Positions 41,341 to 50,358 of a DNA stretch of 64,000 bases are shown piece after piece; the stretch's first letter is position 1; each line of letters opens with the position of its first letter. Source of the DNA: Chryseobacterium sp. CY350. GTDB taxonomy: Bacteria; Bacteroidota; Bacteroidia; Flavobacteriales; Weeksellaceae. The stretch lies in contig NZ_CP116034.1 of the NCBI RefSeq assembly GCF_027945075.1, forward strand, positions 3,906,001 to 3,970,000. The letters run 5' to 3'. Both the position numbers and the translations under genes were made by a program. The notes below the pieces were generated by a model that was not told the DNA's origin, searched no databases, and worked only from the letters and a program-made list of their open reading frames with translations.

Positions 41341-41706
41341 ATGAAAAAATCTTGGTTGATCACTTTGGGAGTTGTTTTACTTCTTGTCGGAGTTTTTATC
41401 TGGTATAAATTTTTCTTCGTTTTCGGAGAAGGTGTGAAATCCGGATATTTGAATTATGCCATCAATAAAGGCTACGTTTTTAAAACCTATGAAGGCAAAA
41501 TTATTCAGGAAGGTTTTGGAAAAGGTAAAACCGGAACGATTACGAGTTACGAGTTTGAATTTTCAGTCACCGACCCTGAAATTTTTAAGCAACTGGAACT
41601 CAATAGTGGTAAAACCTTTGATCTTCATTACAAAGAATACAACGGAACATTGCCTTGGCGAGGAAATACAAAGTATGTTGTAGATAAAATAGTGAATATG
41701 AAATAA
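41341..41706 (+). CDS. Hypothetical membrane-anchored protein, 121 aa
   Basis: One N-terminal TM helix (about residues 5-28, WLITLGVVLLLVGVFIWYKF) is followed by a roughly 90-residue domain that looks beta-rich (YVFKTYEGKIIQEGFGKGKT, then FDLHYKEYNGTLPWRG). The N-terminus is positive, so the domain is most likely periplasmic. I recall homologues widely conserved in Bacteroidetes under misleading enzyme names; the sequence gives no catalytic motif. It begins 19 bp after the acyl-CoA dehydrogenase stop and is probably co-transcribed. Confidence 0.7.
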   Translation: MKKSWLITLGVVLLLVGVFIWYKFFFVFGEGVKSGYLNYAINKGYVFKTYEGKIIQEGFGKGKTGTITSYEFEFSVTDPEIFKQLELNSGKTFDLHYKEYNGTLPWRGNTKYVVDKIVNMK

Positions 41707-41710
41707 TCGT

Positions 41711-41738
41711 AAAAGGCTCTCTTCCGAGAGCCTTTTAC
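41711..41738 (+). terminator. Terminator after the 121-aa membrane protein
   Basis: A perfect 11-bp stem (41711-41721 with 41726-41736) with TTCC loop, 5 bp after the stop codon. Confidence 0.85.
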
Positions 41739-41925
41739 TTTACACCAAATCACAAAATATTAATATGAAATATTAATTTCTACACTATATGATTACAAAT
41801 CGCCAGTCAGGTTAAATATAATCAGAGATTTTATCAAAACTTTAACAGTTTCGTAATACAAATGTAAGAGGAATTTCAATTCAAAAATGCGTTGTACTAA
41901 AAATTTTAGTAATTTTTATTTAGAA

Positions 41926-42855
41926 TCAATTTCCAGGAAGATTGTTCTTCTTCTTTTTGTAAAAATAATAGGCGGCTCCGGCGATTAGAAAAATAGGCCA
42001 AAGCGGAAGAAAGAATAAAAATATAGAAGTAATAACATCCCATCCTGAAGAAACTGCTGCAAATGATCTGTCACCAAAACTCTTTGGTTGCTCACTTAGC
42101 GCCACATCTGAATCAGTGCTATACAAAGTGATTTCAACATCGCACAAAATATTATTTATAAAATCCTGACCGGAAGCATCAATGCTTTTGTTCTCAACTT
42201 CTCCAATGTTGTAACTGAGATCATCCATCAGATAATCAAACTTTTGAATCGGAACTTTCACTCTAAGATAAGCGGTTTTTGTATCATTATTGTTGAGAGA
42301 GACATTTTCACTGCTGATAAAACCGTCATATTTCTTCACCTGCTCTTTTACAATTTCCTTAGCTGTTTCTGCATTATTTACATTAATCTCCAAAACGCCG
42401 GTTTTCTGCATCTTGTTTTTTGAAATGGGCAAGTTTTCAGAGCTGCTTTTCGGTTTGTCTTTATAAATAATTTTTGTTTCCTTGATAATTTTTGGGGCAG
42501 GAACATTTACTACAATCCGTTCATTTTTTTTGTCTGAAGAATCTTTATGCGAATTGATTTTAGATTCCAGTTTCATATTGGCAATCTTGTCTGATAAAGA
42601 ATCAATACTTTTTGAAGTAGATTCTATCTTTTGATCGGCTTCACTTTTAGTGTTTTCAAAGTCCTTAATTTTTATACTCGCAGAATCAAAAATTGCGGTG
42701 GCATCTTCATTTGCGGAATTTATCGTTTCAGAAACGTTTGCTACTGTACTGTCTGCGGATGATACTGCATTTTTAATTTGAGATGTAGCAGCTTCACTTT
42801 TTTTACACATAATAAAAGTGCTACTCATAATTACTAATAAGATAAACTTTTTCAT
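41926..42855 (-). CDS. DUF4349 lipoprotein
   Basis: A 309-residue protein with a signal peptide ending STFIMC, so Cys17 is the likely lipidated residue. A Ser/Asp/Lys-rich helical region follows (about 25-130; ESTSKSIDSLSDKIANMK). The DUF4349 domain lies at about 140-260 (KTGVLEINVNNAETAKEIVK, YDGFISSENV, and TAYLRVKVPIQKFDYLMDDL). A C-terminal TM helix (about 277-298) and basic tail (YFYKKKKNN) complete it. DUF4349 proteins are usually envelope-located with unknown function. Both a lipid anchor and a TM helix are present, an arrangement that would tether both ends. Confidence 0.82.
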   Translation of the reverse strand: MKKFILLVIMSSTFIMCKKSEAATSQIKNAVSSADSTVANVSETINSANEDATAIFDSASIKIKDFENTKSEADQKIESTSKSIDSLSDKIANMKLESKINSHKDSSDKKNERIVVNVPAPKIIKETKIIYKDKPKSSSENLPISKNKMQKTGVLEINVNNAETAKEIVKEQVKKYDGFISSENVSLNNNDTKTAYLRVKVPIQKFDYLMDDLSYNIGEVENKSIDASGQDFINNILCDVEITLYSTDSDVALSEQPKSFGDRSFAAVSSGWDVITSIFLFFLPLWPIFLIAGAAYYFYKKKKNNLPGN

Positions 42856-43269
42856 AAGATTTTTTTTGTTGATGTAAAATTAGAGGCTTATTGGCGTGAG
42901 GCTTTGTAAAAGAAATGTATCATTCTGGTAAATTTATAAGTTGTTGATATTTATGGTTTTGTAAAATAATTTGAGCTATTATACAAGAAGATGAAAACTT
43001 TATAATTGAAGATTTTGGCTCTATTAACCTTATTAATTTCTGCAATCTTAAAGTTTTTAGCGATCTAATGTTGAAATTCCTACATAGATTTTAAACAATC
43101 TTCATAAACTTTAGACGAGATCTTGTCTGTTGCTTTTACCAGGTAATAATGAAAAGTATAATTATTATGAAAAGTTTCTTAAAAATTCTAAAAGTTTCTT
43201 AAATAATTTTGTTTTTTGTGTTGTAATTTTTCATTAATTTTGTCATTTCGTAATTAAAATTAAATCTAC
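42856..43269. other. Divergent intergenic region between DUF4349 and metalloprotease genes
   Basis: 414 bp, AT-rich, no gene supported. It holds the metalloprotease promoter box at 43235-43242 and a 14-bp direct repeat (AAAAGTTTCTTAAA at 43170-43183 and 43190-43203, 20-bp spacing) a little upstream of it, a possible regulator-binding site. Confidence 0.5.
43235..43242 (+). promoter_or_regulatory. -7 element TAATTTTG for the metalloprotease
   Basis: Exact TAnnTTTG match 28 bp before the ATG. A TTTG at 43215-43218 is 16 bp upstream, one base short of the usual spacing. Confidence 0.5.
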
Positions 43270-45651
43270 ATGAGAAAACAATTACTTGTGATGGGAGTGC
43301 TACTGATCTCCAATATATTTTTAGCACAAACAAACCGGGCTTGGAAGGAAGTCTCAGCAAAAACTTCTTCAGAAATATTAGAAAATAAAACCAATATTCT
43401 TCATCCTAAAACGTATCATCTTGACATAGATGCTCTGAAGAATGTACTGGTAAACGCACCTCAAACTTTTGGAAAAAACAGGAAATCTGATATTATTGTG
43501 TCATTTCCTAATTCTGAAGGTATTATGGAAAATTTTAGAGTGAGAGAAAATTCTAATTTTGATCCCGCTTTGGCAGCAAAATATCCTGATATTAAATCTT
43601 ATTTGGGCGAAAATCTCGAAGATTCCGGGTCTACCGTGTATTTTAGCGTATCACAGTTAGGCTTGTCTTCAATGGAATTGTACAGTAATAAATCTGCTGT
43701 TTTTATTGAGCCGTATACAAAGGATCTTTCGACTTACGTAGTTTATAAAAAATCTGACAAAACAGCGAGTTTAGATAAATTCGAGTGTACAGTAATTGAT
43801 GTTGCTCAAAAGGGAGTAGACCATTCAGACCTTACGGCAAGACCAAATGCTGATGACGGAAAATTACGAACTTTCAGATTAGCATTATCTTGTACAGGAG
43901 AATACACTACCTATTTTGGAGGAACAGTTGCAGGAGCTTTAGCTGCGATGAACACAACAATGACTCGTGTAAACGGAGTTTTTGAGAAAGATTTTTCTGC
44001 AAGAATGATTCTTATTCCAAATAATAATACAATCATTTATACTAATGCGGCAACAGATCCTTACTCAGGAGCTACAGCCGGAACCGGCGGTGCGTGGAAT
44101 GGCGAGTTACAGACAAACCTAACAGCGGTAATAGGTGAAGCCAACTACGATGTAGGTCATTTATTCGGTGCAACAGGTGGTGGTGGTAATGCTGGGTGTA
44201 TCGGATGTGTCTGCAACAACGGTACAAAAGGAAGAGGTTATACATCTCCAGCAAATGGAGTTCCATCGGGAGATACTTTTGATATTGACTATGTAGCTCA
44301 CGAGCTAGGTCATCAATTTGGTGGAAATCATACTTTCTCAATGAATAATGAAGGATCAGGAGTCAATATGGAACCAGGCTCTGGTTCTACCATTATGGCT
44401 TATGCAGGAATTACCAATCAGAATGTACAGATGAATTCCGATGCATATTTTCATGCAGTAAGCATTCAGCAGATTACCAACAATATTAAAACAAAAACTT
44501 GTCCGGTAACTACAAATACAGGAAATGCTATTCCTACTGCTGATGCAGGATTAGATTATATCATTCCAAAAGGTACTCCTTTTGTGCTTACGGGAGCGGG
44601 TACTGACGCAAATAGCGATCCTCTTACTTATGTTTGGGAGCAAATGGATAACGCTACTGCTGCTCAAACCGGAGCTAATTCTGCAGCAAGTGCAACAAAA
44701 GCAACAGGACCTACATTTAGATCTTACACTCCGCAAACTGTACCATATAGATATTTCCCGGCATTACCGAGGATAGTTGCTGGTGCGACAACCACATCCA
44801 GCCCTGTGGGTACTACTTCAGGTATTGTTGTAGAAGCTCTGTCAAATGTTGCGAGAACATATAATTTCAGATTTACAACTCGAGATAACAGAGCGGGAGG
44901 CTCAGGAAACAATTCTGATGATGCGGTTATCACAGTAAACGCTACTGCAGGACCGTTCATTGTGACTTCTCAAAATACCGCAGGAGTTGTCTGGACAGAA
45001 GGCCAAACACAAACGATCACTTGGAATGTTGCAGGAACAACAGCTGCACCTGTAAGTACTCCGAATGTAACTATTTTATTGTCAAAAGACGGTGGTCTTA
45101 CTTTCCCGACTGTATTGGTGGCAAGTACTCCGAATAGTGGTACATATACATATACTGTTCCGGGTGGTTTGGGAACTATTACCAACAATGCAAGAATTAT
45201 GGTAAAAGGAGTTAATAATATCTTTTTGAATGTAAATTCACAAAACTTTACAATTAATTCTTCAGCAGTTGTAATTCCTCCAGGAGGTGGTGGAAATCCA
45301 GGAGGTGGCGGAAACCCAGGAAGTCCGGGAAATCCCCAATCTCCGATCTTTCAGGGAATGATGATTTATCCGGTTCCTGCAAATGACGGTTTTGTTTATA
45401 TTAAGACAGATTTCCCTCCAAAATTTGATGATAACAGACTTCCTGCTCCATATAAAGTAACTTACGAAATTTACTCTATGGACGGAAAACTAATTGTACC
45501 AAAGAAAACCAGACATATTTTCTCTAGAACTGTTGATAACAGAGCAGATGAAAAGATTGATCTTAGAACTCTTCCTACAGAAGCGTACATGATTCATGTA
45601 ACGGTAGATGATGAGAAAATTGTGAAAAAACTATTAATGCTCAATAAATAG
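43270..45651 (+). CDS. Secreted reprolysin-like metalloprotease with T9SS sorting domain
   Basis: A 793-residue extracellular zinc protease. A signal peptide (MRKQLLVMGVLLISNIFLAQ) precedes a propeptide to about residue 195. The catalytic domain (about 198-415) has the metzincin motif HELGHQFGGNH at about 344-354 and the Met-turn STIMAYAGI near 375. A PKD/Ig-like domain follows (about 430-560), then a Ser/Thr-rich beta domain (about 570-665), a Gly/Pro linker and a T9SS sorting domain (about 705-793, MIYPVPANDG). Family members degrade host or environmental protein; maturation should remove both prodomain and sorting signal. Confidence 0.93.
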   Translation: MRKQLLVMGVLLISNIFLAQTNRAWKEVSAKTSSEILENKTNILHPKTYHLDIDALKNVLVNAPQTFGKNRKSDIIVSFPNSEGIMENFRVRENSNFDPALAAKYPDIKSYLGENLEDSGSTVYFSVSQLGLSSMELYSNKSAVFIEPYTKDLSTYVVYKKSDKTASLDKFECTVIDVAQKGVDHSDLTARPNADDGKLRTFRLALSCTGEYTTYFGGTVAGALAAMNTTMTRVNGVFEKDFSARMILIPNNNTIIYTNAATDPYSGATAGTGGAWNGELQTNLTAVIGEANYDVGHLFGATGGGGNAGCIGCVCNNGTKGRGYTSPANGVPSGDTFDIDYVAHELGHQFGGNHTFSMNNEGSGVNMEPGSGSTIMAYAGITNQNVQMNSDAYFHAVSIQQITNNIKTKTCPVTTNTGNAIPTADAGLDYIIPKGTPFVLTGAGTDANSDPLTYVWEQMDNATAAQTGANSAASATKATGPTFRSYTPQTVPYRYFPALPRIVAGATTTSSPVGTTSGIVVEALSNVARTYNFRFTTRDNRAGGSGNNSDDAVITVNATAGPFIVTSQNTAGVVWTEGQTQTITWNVAGTTAAPVSTPNVTILLSKDGGLTFPTVLVASTPNSGTYTYTVPGGLGTITNNARIMVKGVNNIFLNVNSQNFTINSSAVVIPPGGGGNPGGGGNPGSPGNPQSPIFQGMMIYPVPANDGFVYIKTDFPPKFDDNRLPAPYKVTYEIYSMDGKLIVPKKTRHIFSRTVDNRADEKIDLRTLPTEAYMIHVTVDDEKIVKKLLMLNK

Positions 45652-45666
45652 TATTATTGATAAAGC

Positions 45667-45698
45667 AAAAAAAACCGTTCATCTGAGCGGTTTTTTTT
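45667..45698. terminator. Bidirectional terminator between metalloprotease and prfC
   Basis: An 11-bp stem (45667-45677 with 45688-45698) made of an A-run plus CCG and CGG plus a T-run. It sits between convergent stop codons and can act on both strands. Confidence 0.8.
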
Positions 45699-45712
45699 AT
45701 TTTAAATAAGAA

Positions 45713-47308
45713 TTAATTTTGTCTGAATTCACTAATGAAATGCAGCTTCACATTTGGGAACTTCTCCTGAGTCATGTGAATTGTAAATGATGAATCAGCT
45801 AAGAATACCAGTTGATTGTATTTGTCTCTGGCGAGAAATCTTTGCTTTAATCTTGCAAATTCTTTATACTCATCAGATTTTTCATCAGCTTCTACCCAAC
45901 ATGCTTTGTGCATAGAAAGTGGTTCGTAAGTACATTTTGCTCCGTACTCGTGTTCAAGACGGTATTGAATTACCTCGTATTGAAGAGCCCCCACGGTTCC
46001 GATGATCTTTCTGTTGTTCATTTCAAGTGTAAATAACTGAGCAACACCTTCATCCATCAACTGATCAATACCTTTTGCTAATTGTTTAGCCTTTAAAGGA
46101 TCATTATTATTGATATATCTGAAATGTTCAGGAGAGAAACTTGGGATTCCCTTAAAGCTAATCTTTTCGCCACCTGTCAAAGTATCACCAATTCTGAAAC
46201 TTCCGGTATCATGCAGCCCAACAATGTCTCCGGGGAAACTTTCGTCCACAACTTCTTTTTTATCTGCAAAAAATGCATTCGGAGAAGAGAATTTCATCTT
46301 TTTGCCTTCTCTTACCAATAGATAATTTTCATTTCTTTTAAATGTTCCTGAAACAATTTTCACAAAAGCCAAACGGTCTCTGTGCTTGGGATCCATATTT
46401 GCGTGGATTTTAAAAACAAACCCTGTAAATGCAGACTCTTCAGGTTTTACCATGCGAGTTTCGCTTTCTTTTGGCTGCGGCATCGGAGCGATTTCAATAA
46501 ATGCATCCAACAATTCACGAACTCCAAAATTATTTAAAGCAGAACCGAAAAAAACGGGTTGCAAATCACCATTCATGTAATCCTCACGGCTGAATTCAGG
46601 ATAAACAGACTGAATTAATTCTAATTCTTCCCTTAAATTCTTGGCAGCTTTTTCACCAATAATTTCGTCGATTGTAGAATCATTAATGTCATCAAATTTG
46701 ATGGCTTCACCCACTTTCTGTTTCTTTTCTTCTAAAAATAGCTGAATATTATTTTCCCAGATATTATAAATTCCCTGAAAATCTGCTCCCATTCCGATCG
46801 GAAGAGAAAGCGGAACAACTCTTAAACCTAATTTCTGCTCAACTTCATCCAACAAATCGAATGCATCTTTTCCCTCACGATCCAATTTATTAATGAAAAC
46901 AAGCATCGGGATGTTTCTCATTCTGCAGACTTTCACCAATTTTTCTGTCTGTTCCTCAACACCTTTTGCAACGTCAATGACAACGATTACAGAATCTACA
47001 GCAGTTAAAGTTCTGTAAGTATCTTCAGCAAAATCTTTGTGACCCGGCGTATCTAGAATGTTGATTTTGTAACCTTTATATTCAAATGCTAAAACGGAAG
47101 TCGCAACTGAGATTCCTCTCTGTCTTTCGATTTCCATAAAGTCGGAGGTTGCTCCTTTTTTAATTTTGTTTGATTTTACCGCTCCGGCCTCCTGAATTGC
47201 TCCTCCAAAAAGAAGTAATTTCTCAGTAAGCGTAGTTTTTCCGGCATCGGGGTGAGAAATAATTCCGAATGTTTTTCTTTTCTCTATTTCTTTGATTAAG
47301 TCTGACAT
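45713..47308 (-). CDS. prfC: Peptide chain release factor 3
   Basis: A 531-residue translational GTPase that recycles RF1 and RF2 from the ribosome after termination. G motifs: SHPDAGKTTLTEK (G1), GISVATSV (G2), DTPGHKDF (G3) and NKLDREGKDAFD (G4, with the RF3-specific continuation). Domain II starts at about 290 (FTGFVFKIHANMDPKHRDRL), and the RF3-type domain III ends at FPNVKLHFISEFRQ. Full length for the family. The upstream MFS gene is on the same strand with a 56-bp gap, so read-through is possible. Confidence 0.96.
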   Translation of the reverse strand: MSDLIKEIEKRKTFGIISHPDAGKTTLTEKLLLFGGAIQEAGAVKSNKIKKGATSDFMEIERQRGISVATSVLAFEYKGYKINILDTPGHKDFAEDTYRTLTAVDSVIVVIDVAKGVEEQTEKLVKVCRMRNIPMLVFINKLDREGKDAFDLLDEVEQKLGLRVVPLSLPIGMGADFQGIYNIWENNIQLFLEEKKQKVGEAIKFDDINDSTIDEIIGEKAAKNLREELELIQSVYPEFSREDYMNGDLQPVFFGSALNNFGVRELLDAFIEIAPMPQPKESETRMVKPEESAFTGFVFKIHANMDPKHRDRLAFVKIVSGTFKRNENYLLVREGKKMKFSSPNAFFADKKEVVDESFPGDIVGLHDTGSFRIGDTLTGGEKISFKGIPSFSPEHFRYINNNDPLKAKQLAKGIDQLMDEGVAQLFTLEMNNRKIIGTVGALQYEVIQYRLEHEYGAKCTYEPLSMHKACWVEADEKSDEYKEFARLKQRFLARDKYNQLVFLADSSFTIHMTQEKFPNVKLHFISEFRQN

Positions 47309-47364
47309 AGTGTATTTTGAATTTGCAAAAATCGGGATTTTTATCGGATTCTGAAAATCGTATT

Positions 47365-48561
47365 TTAAGACTTTTTGAAACTCAATTTTGTTTTAAGAAA
47401 ATAAGCGACTCCCAAACCTATCAAAACCATTAATGCACTAAACGGAAAGATATATTTCATTCCCCAAATATCTGCAACACCGCCAATAAGCGGACCTGCA
47501 ACACCAAGTGAAAGATCAATAAAAAGTCCGTAACCTGCCAAAGCAGAACCCTGACTTGACGGCGAAACACTTTTGATAGCAACGACTCCAAGCGCAGGAA
47601 AAATTAGAGAAAATCCTAATCCGGTAACTCCGGCTCCAAAAAGAGCCATTTCAGCATTAGTAGCAAGTGAAATAATTGAAAGACCGATCGCTTCTACTAA
47701 AAGACAGGCAATGGCAACTTTAATTCCACCATAATTGTTGATCACATTGCTGAAAACCAATCTTCCTGCTACGAATAATCCGCCGAAAACGCTGAGACAA
47801 AGCGCACCGTTATTCCAATGGAAATAGTTGTAGTACAATGTGATAAAGGTAGAAATGCTTGCAAAACCGATTCCGCCCAAAGCAAGACAAATTCCGAAAG
47901 GGGAAACTTTTCCTAAAACTTTCCAGAATGATTGTGAATCCTGAGTGTGTGAATTGGTATAGTTTGTTTTTGTTTTGGCAAGAAGAAAACCTAAAATTCC
48001 AATTAAAATAGAAAGAATTCCTATGCCGTAGAGTCCAAATCGATGTTCGATAACAACTCCTAGTGATGCACCAATTGCTAAAGCTCCGTAACACGCAACA
48101 CCATTGTAGGAAATGATTTTTGCTGTATGTTTTTCGCCAATCGCCATAATTGCCCAGTTAATAGGACTTGCACCGATCATTCCTTCTCCGCAACCTGTCA
48201 GAAGGCGTGTGATGATTAAAAATCCTAAACTCAATAAAGGGGATAATTTAAAATAGTACGCGATAATAAGGAAAATTCCGGTTAAAGAAAAGCTCAACAT
48301 ACTGAATAAAACGGCCGGTTTTGGACCTTTTCCGTCAATGATTTTGCCTGAATATGCTCTCAGAAAAAATGTTGCAACATATTGTAAACTGATCACCAAT
48401 CCGGCAATCACCAAACTGAAACCTAAATTTTTACTGATGAAAATAGGAAGTACGGAAAGAGATAAGCCTATAATAAAATATCCTAAAAAAGTGAAACCAA
48501 CGTATGTTAATAAAGGTAAATTAACGTTTTCGGGACGTTTGACTGCATGATCCATATTCAT
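47365..48561 (-). CDS. MFS transporter (YhhS-like)
   Basis: A 398-residue major facilitator with twelve TM helices. The loop 2-3 region shows RAYSGKIIDGKGPKPAVLFS, a variant of the MFS motif A. TM5 has LLTGCGEGMIGASPINWAIM, typical of the YhhS/YfcJ branch. The cytoplasmic linker between helices 6 and 7 is short and polar. Substrate unknown; relatives are drug or sugar efflux pumps. An in-frame ATG two codons downstream (48555) is an alternative start. A TATCTTTG box lies at 48576-48583. Confidence 0.88.
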   Translation of the reverse strand: MNMDHAVKRPENVNLPLLTYVGFTFLGYFIIGLSLSVLPIFISKNLGFSLVIAGLVISLQYVATFFLRAYSGKIIDGKGPKPAVLFSMLSFSLTGIFLIIAYYFKLSPLLSLGFLIITRLLTGCGEGMIGASPINWAIMAIGEKHTAKIISYNGVACYGALAIGASLGVVIEHRFGLYGIGILSILIGILGFLLAKTKTNYTNSHTQDSQSFWKVLGKVSPFGICLALGGIGFASISTFITLYYNYFHWNNGALCLSVFGGLFVAGRLVFSNVINNYGGIKVAIACLLVEAIGLSIISLATNAEMALFGAGVTGLGFSLIFPALGVVAIKSVSPSSQGSALAGYGLFIDLSLGVAGPLIGGVADIWGMKYIFPFSALMVLIGLGVAYFLKTKLSFKKS

Positions 48562-48575
48562 AAAAAATTAAGGTG

Positions 48576-48583
48576 CAAAGATA
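48576..48583 (-). promoter_or_regulatory. -7 element TATCTTTG for the MFS gene
   Basis: Exact TAnnTTTG match on the minus strand, 15 bp before the ATG at 48561. Confidence 0.45.
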
Positions 48584-48698
48584 CTTCAGAAAATAATTTA
48601 AAACAGATTATAAGTTTTAAATAGATAAGATAAATCGTTTTAGAAAGGGAAAGATATTTCAAAATAGGTTTGTACGACAGATTTTGTGCAAAATCAAT

Positions 48699-48706
48699 TA
48701 TCTTTG
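48699..48706 (+). promoter_or_regulatory. -7 element TATCTTTG for the CPBP protease gene
   Basis: Exact TAnnTTTG match 18 bp before the ATG at 48724. Upstream TTTG boxes are not at ideal spacing. Confidence 0.5.
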
Positions 48707-48723
48707 TTTTAAATAAAAAAAAT

Positions 48724-49554
48724 ATGGAAAACAGCAGATACCCAAAATTTACATTCACCTGGATTGGAGGTCTTGTCCTTTTAGCAGGTCTGTTTTTGGG
48801 GACAATTGCTACATCGTTTATCAATGTTTTCTCTATGTTCGTTTTTAAGACTAACTTACAATACAAAGATTGGTTTTTCATGTTTGCAAATGCAGCGGGA
48901 TTTCTTACTGCTATTGCTTTTTTTGATTTTTTTGTTGTAAGGCCGACAACGAAAAAAAAGCTCAATTTCAACTTTTCACCAACAAATTTTTACACCTATT
49001 TATTGATATTTCCGATGATGTTGGGAATGATGTTTATTGGTGAATTTGTCACTTCCCAAATTCCGATCACCGGACCATTTTTTGGTAAATACTATGATTT
49101 TTTCACGAAATTGATGGAGCAGCTGACCGATGATCCTGTTATAATGATCATCACGGCGGTGATTATGGCGCCGATTTTTGAGGAGATTATTTTTAGGGGA
49201 ATTATTCAGAAAGGATTGATCAATAATGGAATGCAACCGTGGAAAGCAATCGTTTTTGCCTCAATTATTTTCGGTATGGTACATGCAAATCCGTGGCAGT
49301 TTGTTGGTGCGGTTTTGTTGGGCTGCGTTTTAGGTTTGGTGTATTATAAGACGAAATCTTTGCTGTTGCCCATGTTGCTGCATGGTTTTAATAATCTTTG
49401 TTCAGCAATTTTAATTTTTTACACAAAAAATGAAAGTTTTTCAGAAGCATTCAAAGTTTCTGAATGGATAATATTAGGAATTGGGATTGTATTGTTTTCA
49501 CTTTTCTATTATTTATTCATAAAAAAGTATAAAGTGCATTATTCGGAAATTTAA
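48724..49554 (+). CDS. CPBP family intramembrane glutamic endopeptidase
   Basis: A 276-residue membrane protein with about seven TM helices. Motif 1 (EExxxR) is PIFEEIIFRGIIQKGLINNG; motif 2 (FxxxH) is SIIFGMVHANPW; motif 3 (HxxxN/B) is MLLHGFNNLCSA. These are the catalytic motifs of CAAX/ABI-type (Rce1-like) proteases. Bacterial members act in bacteriocin immunity or membrane protein processing, substrate unknown. The frame opens at 48670, but the ATG at 48724, directly after a promoter, is the likely start. Divergent from the MFS gene. Confidence 0.9.
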   Translation: MENSRYPKFTFTWIGGLVLLAGLFLGTIATSFINVFSMFVFKTNLQYKDWFFMFANAAGFLTAIAFFDFFVVRPTTKKKLNFNFSPTNFYTYLLIFPMMLGMMFIGEFVTSQIPITGPFFGKYYDFFTKLMEQLTDDPVIMIITAVIMAPIFEEIIFRGIIQKGLINNGMQPWKAIVFASIIFGMVHANPWQFVGAVLLGCVLGLVYYKTKSLLLPMLLHGFNNLCSAILIFYTKNESFSEAFKVSEWIILGIGIVLFSLFYYLFIKKYKVHYSEI

Positions 49555-49658
49555 TTTTAATTGAAATACAGATTACAAAAATCTTTTCAACAAATTTTAG
49601 AGATTATCGATTTTATTGGAGAAAGTTATTGATTAATGTTTAAAAATAAAAAGTTATC

Positions 49659-50234
49659 ATGGAATTATTAGTTGCTACCCACAACATACACAAAAAAGAA
49701 GAAATTCAGCAGATTTTGGGAAACGGATTTGTCGTTAAAAGTCTGACAGACTACAATATACACGAAGAAATTGTAGAAGATGGAGATTCGTTCAATGCAA
49801 ATGCATTAATCAAAGCTAAATATTGCTTCGAAAAAACCGGAATTCCAAGTTTAGGAGACGACAGCGGTTTGGTTGTAGAAGCTCTAGACGGAAGACCCGG
49901 AATTTTCTCAGCGCGTTACGCAGGAGATCATGATTTCGCCAAAAATATTGAAAAAGTTTTAGTCGAAATGGAAGATATAGCAAATAGAAAAGCTTACTTC
50001 ATTACGGTTTTATGTTACTATGACGAAAACGGAGCGCAATATTTTGATGGCAGAGCACACGGAAATTTACTGACAGAAAATAAAGGTCACAAAGGTTTCG
50101 GATACGATCCTATTTTTGTTCCGGAAGGTTACGAAATGACTTTTGCAGAAATGAATACTGAAGATAAAAACCAGATCAGCCACAGAAAGCAGGCTTTGGA
50201 TTTGTTTCTGGATTTTTTGAAGGAGAAAAGTTAG
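49659..50234 (+). CDS. rdgB: XTP/dITP diphosphatase (RdgB/HAM1)
   Basis: A 191-residue house-cleaning enzyme that hydrolyses ITP, dITP and XTP to monophosphates, keeping deaminated purines out of nucleic acids. Conserved motifs: ATHNIHKKEEIQQIL (substrate loop), SLGDDSGLVVEALDGRPGIFSARYAG (catalytic Asp and family signature), and GFGYDPIFVPEGYEMTFAEM. The C-terminal ISHRKQALDLF is typical. Length matches the family. It lies 124 bp upstream of rnz on the same strand, but rnz has its own promoter box. Confidence 0.96.
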   Translation: MELLVATHNIHKKEEIQQILGNGFVVKSLTDYNIHEEIVEDGDSFNANALIKAKYCFEKTGIPSLGDDSGLVVEALDGRPGIFSARYAGDHDFAKNIEKVLVEMEDIANRKAYFITVLCYYDENGAQYFDGRAHGNLLTENKGHKGFGYDPIFVPEGYEMTFAEMNTEDKNQISHRKQALDLFLDFLKEKS

Positions 50235-50331
50235 AAATTAGATGAGTTGAGGGGTAAATTAATTAGAAAAATTAGTGTTTTTTTAACTCAACCCCAGCCT
50301 TCTTCTAAACCTTCTCCTCAAACTTTTATCG

Positions 50332-50339
50332 TACATTTG
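50332..50339 (+). promoter_or_regulatory. -7 element TACATTTG for rnz
   Basis: Exact TAnnTTTG match 19 bp before the TTG start codon at 50359, supporting that start. Confidence 0.5.
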
Positions 50340-50358
50340 CTCGTAATAAACTATTGAT

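Noticed and set aside
48558..48971. A 137-residue minus-strand frame over the MFS/CPBP divergent region
   Set aside because: It overlaps the start of the CPBP gene and both promoters, and its sequence is Lys/Leu-rich antisense without family features.
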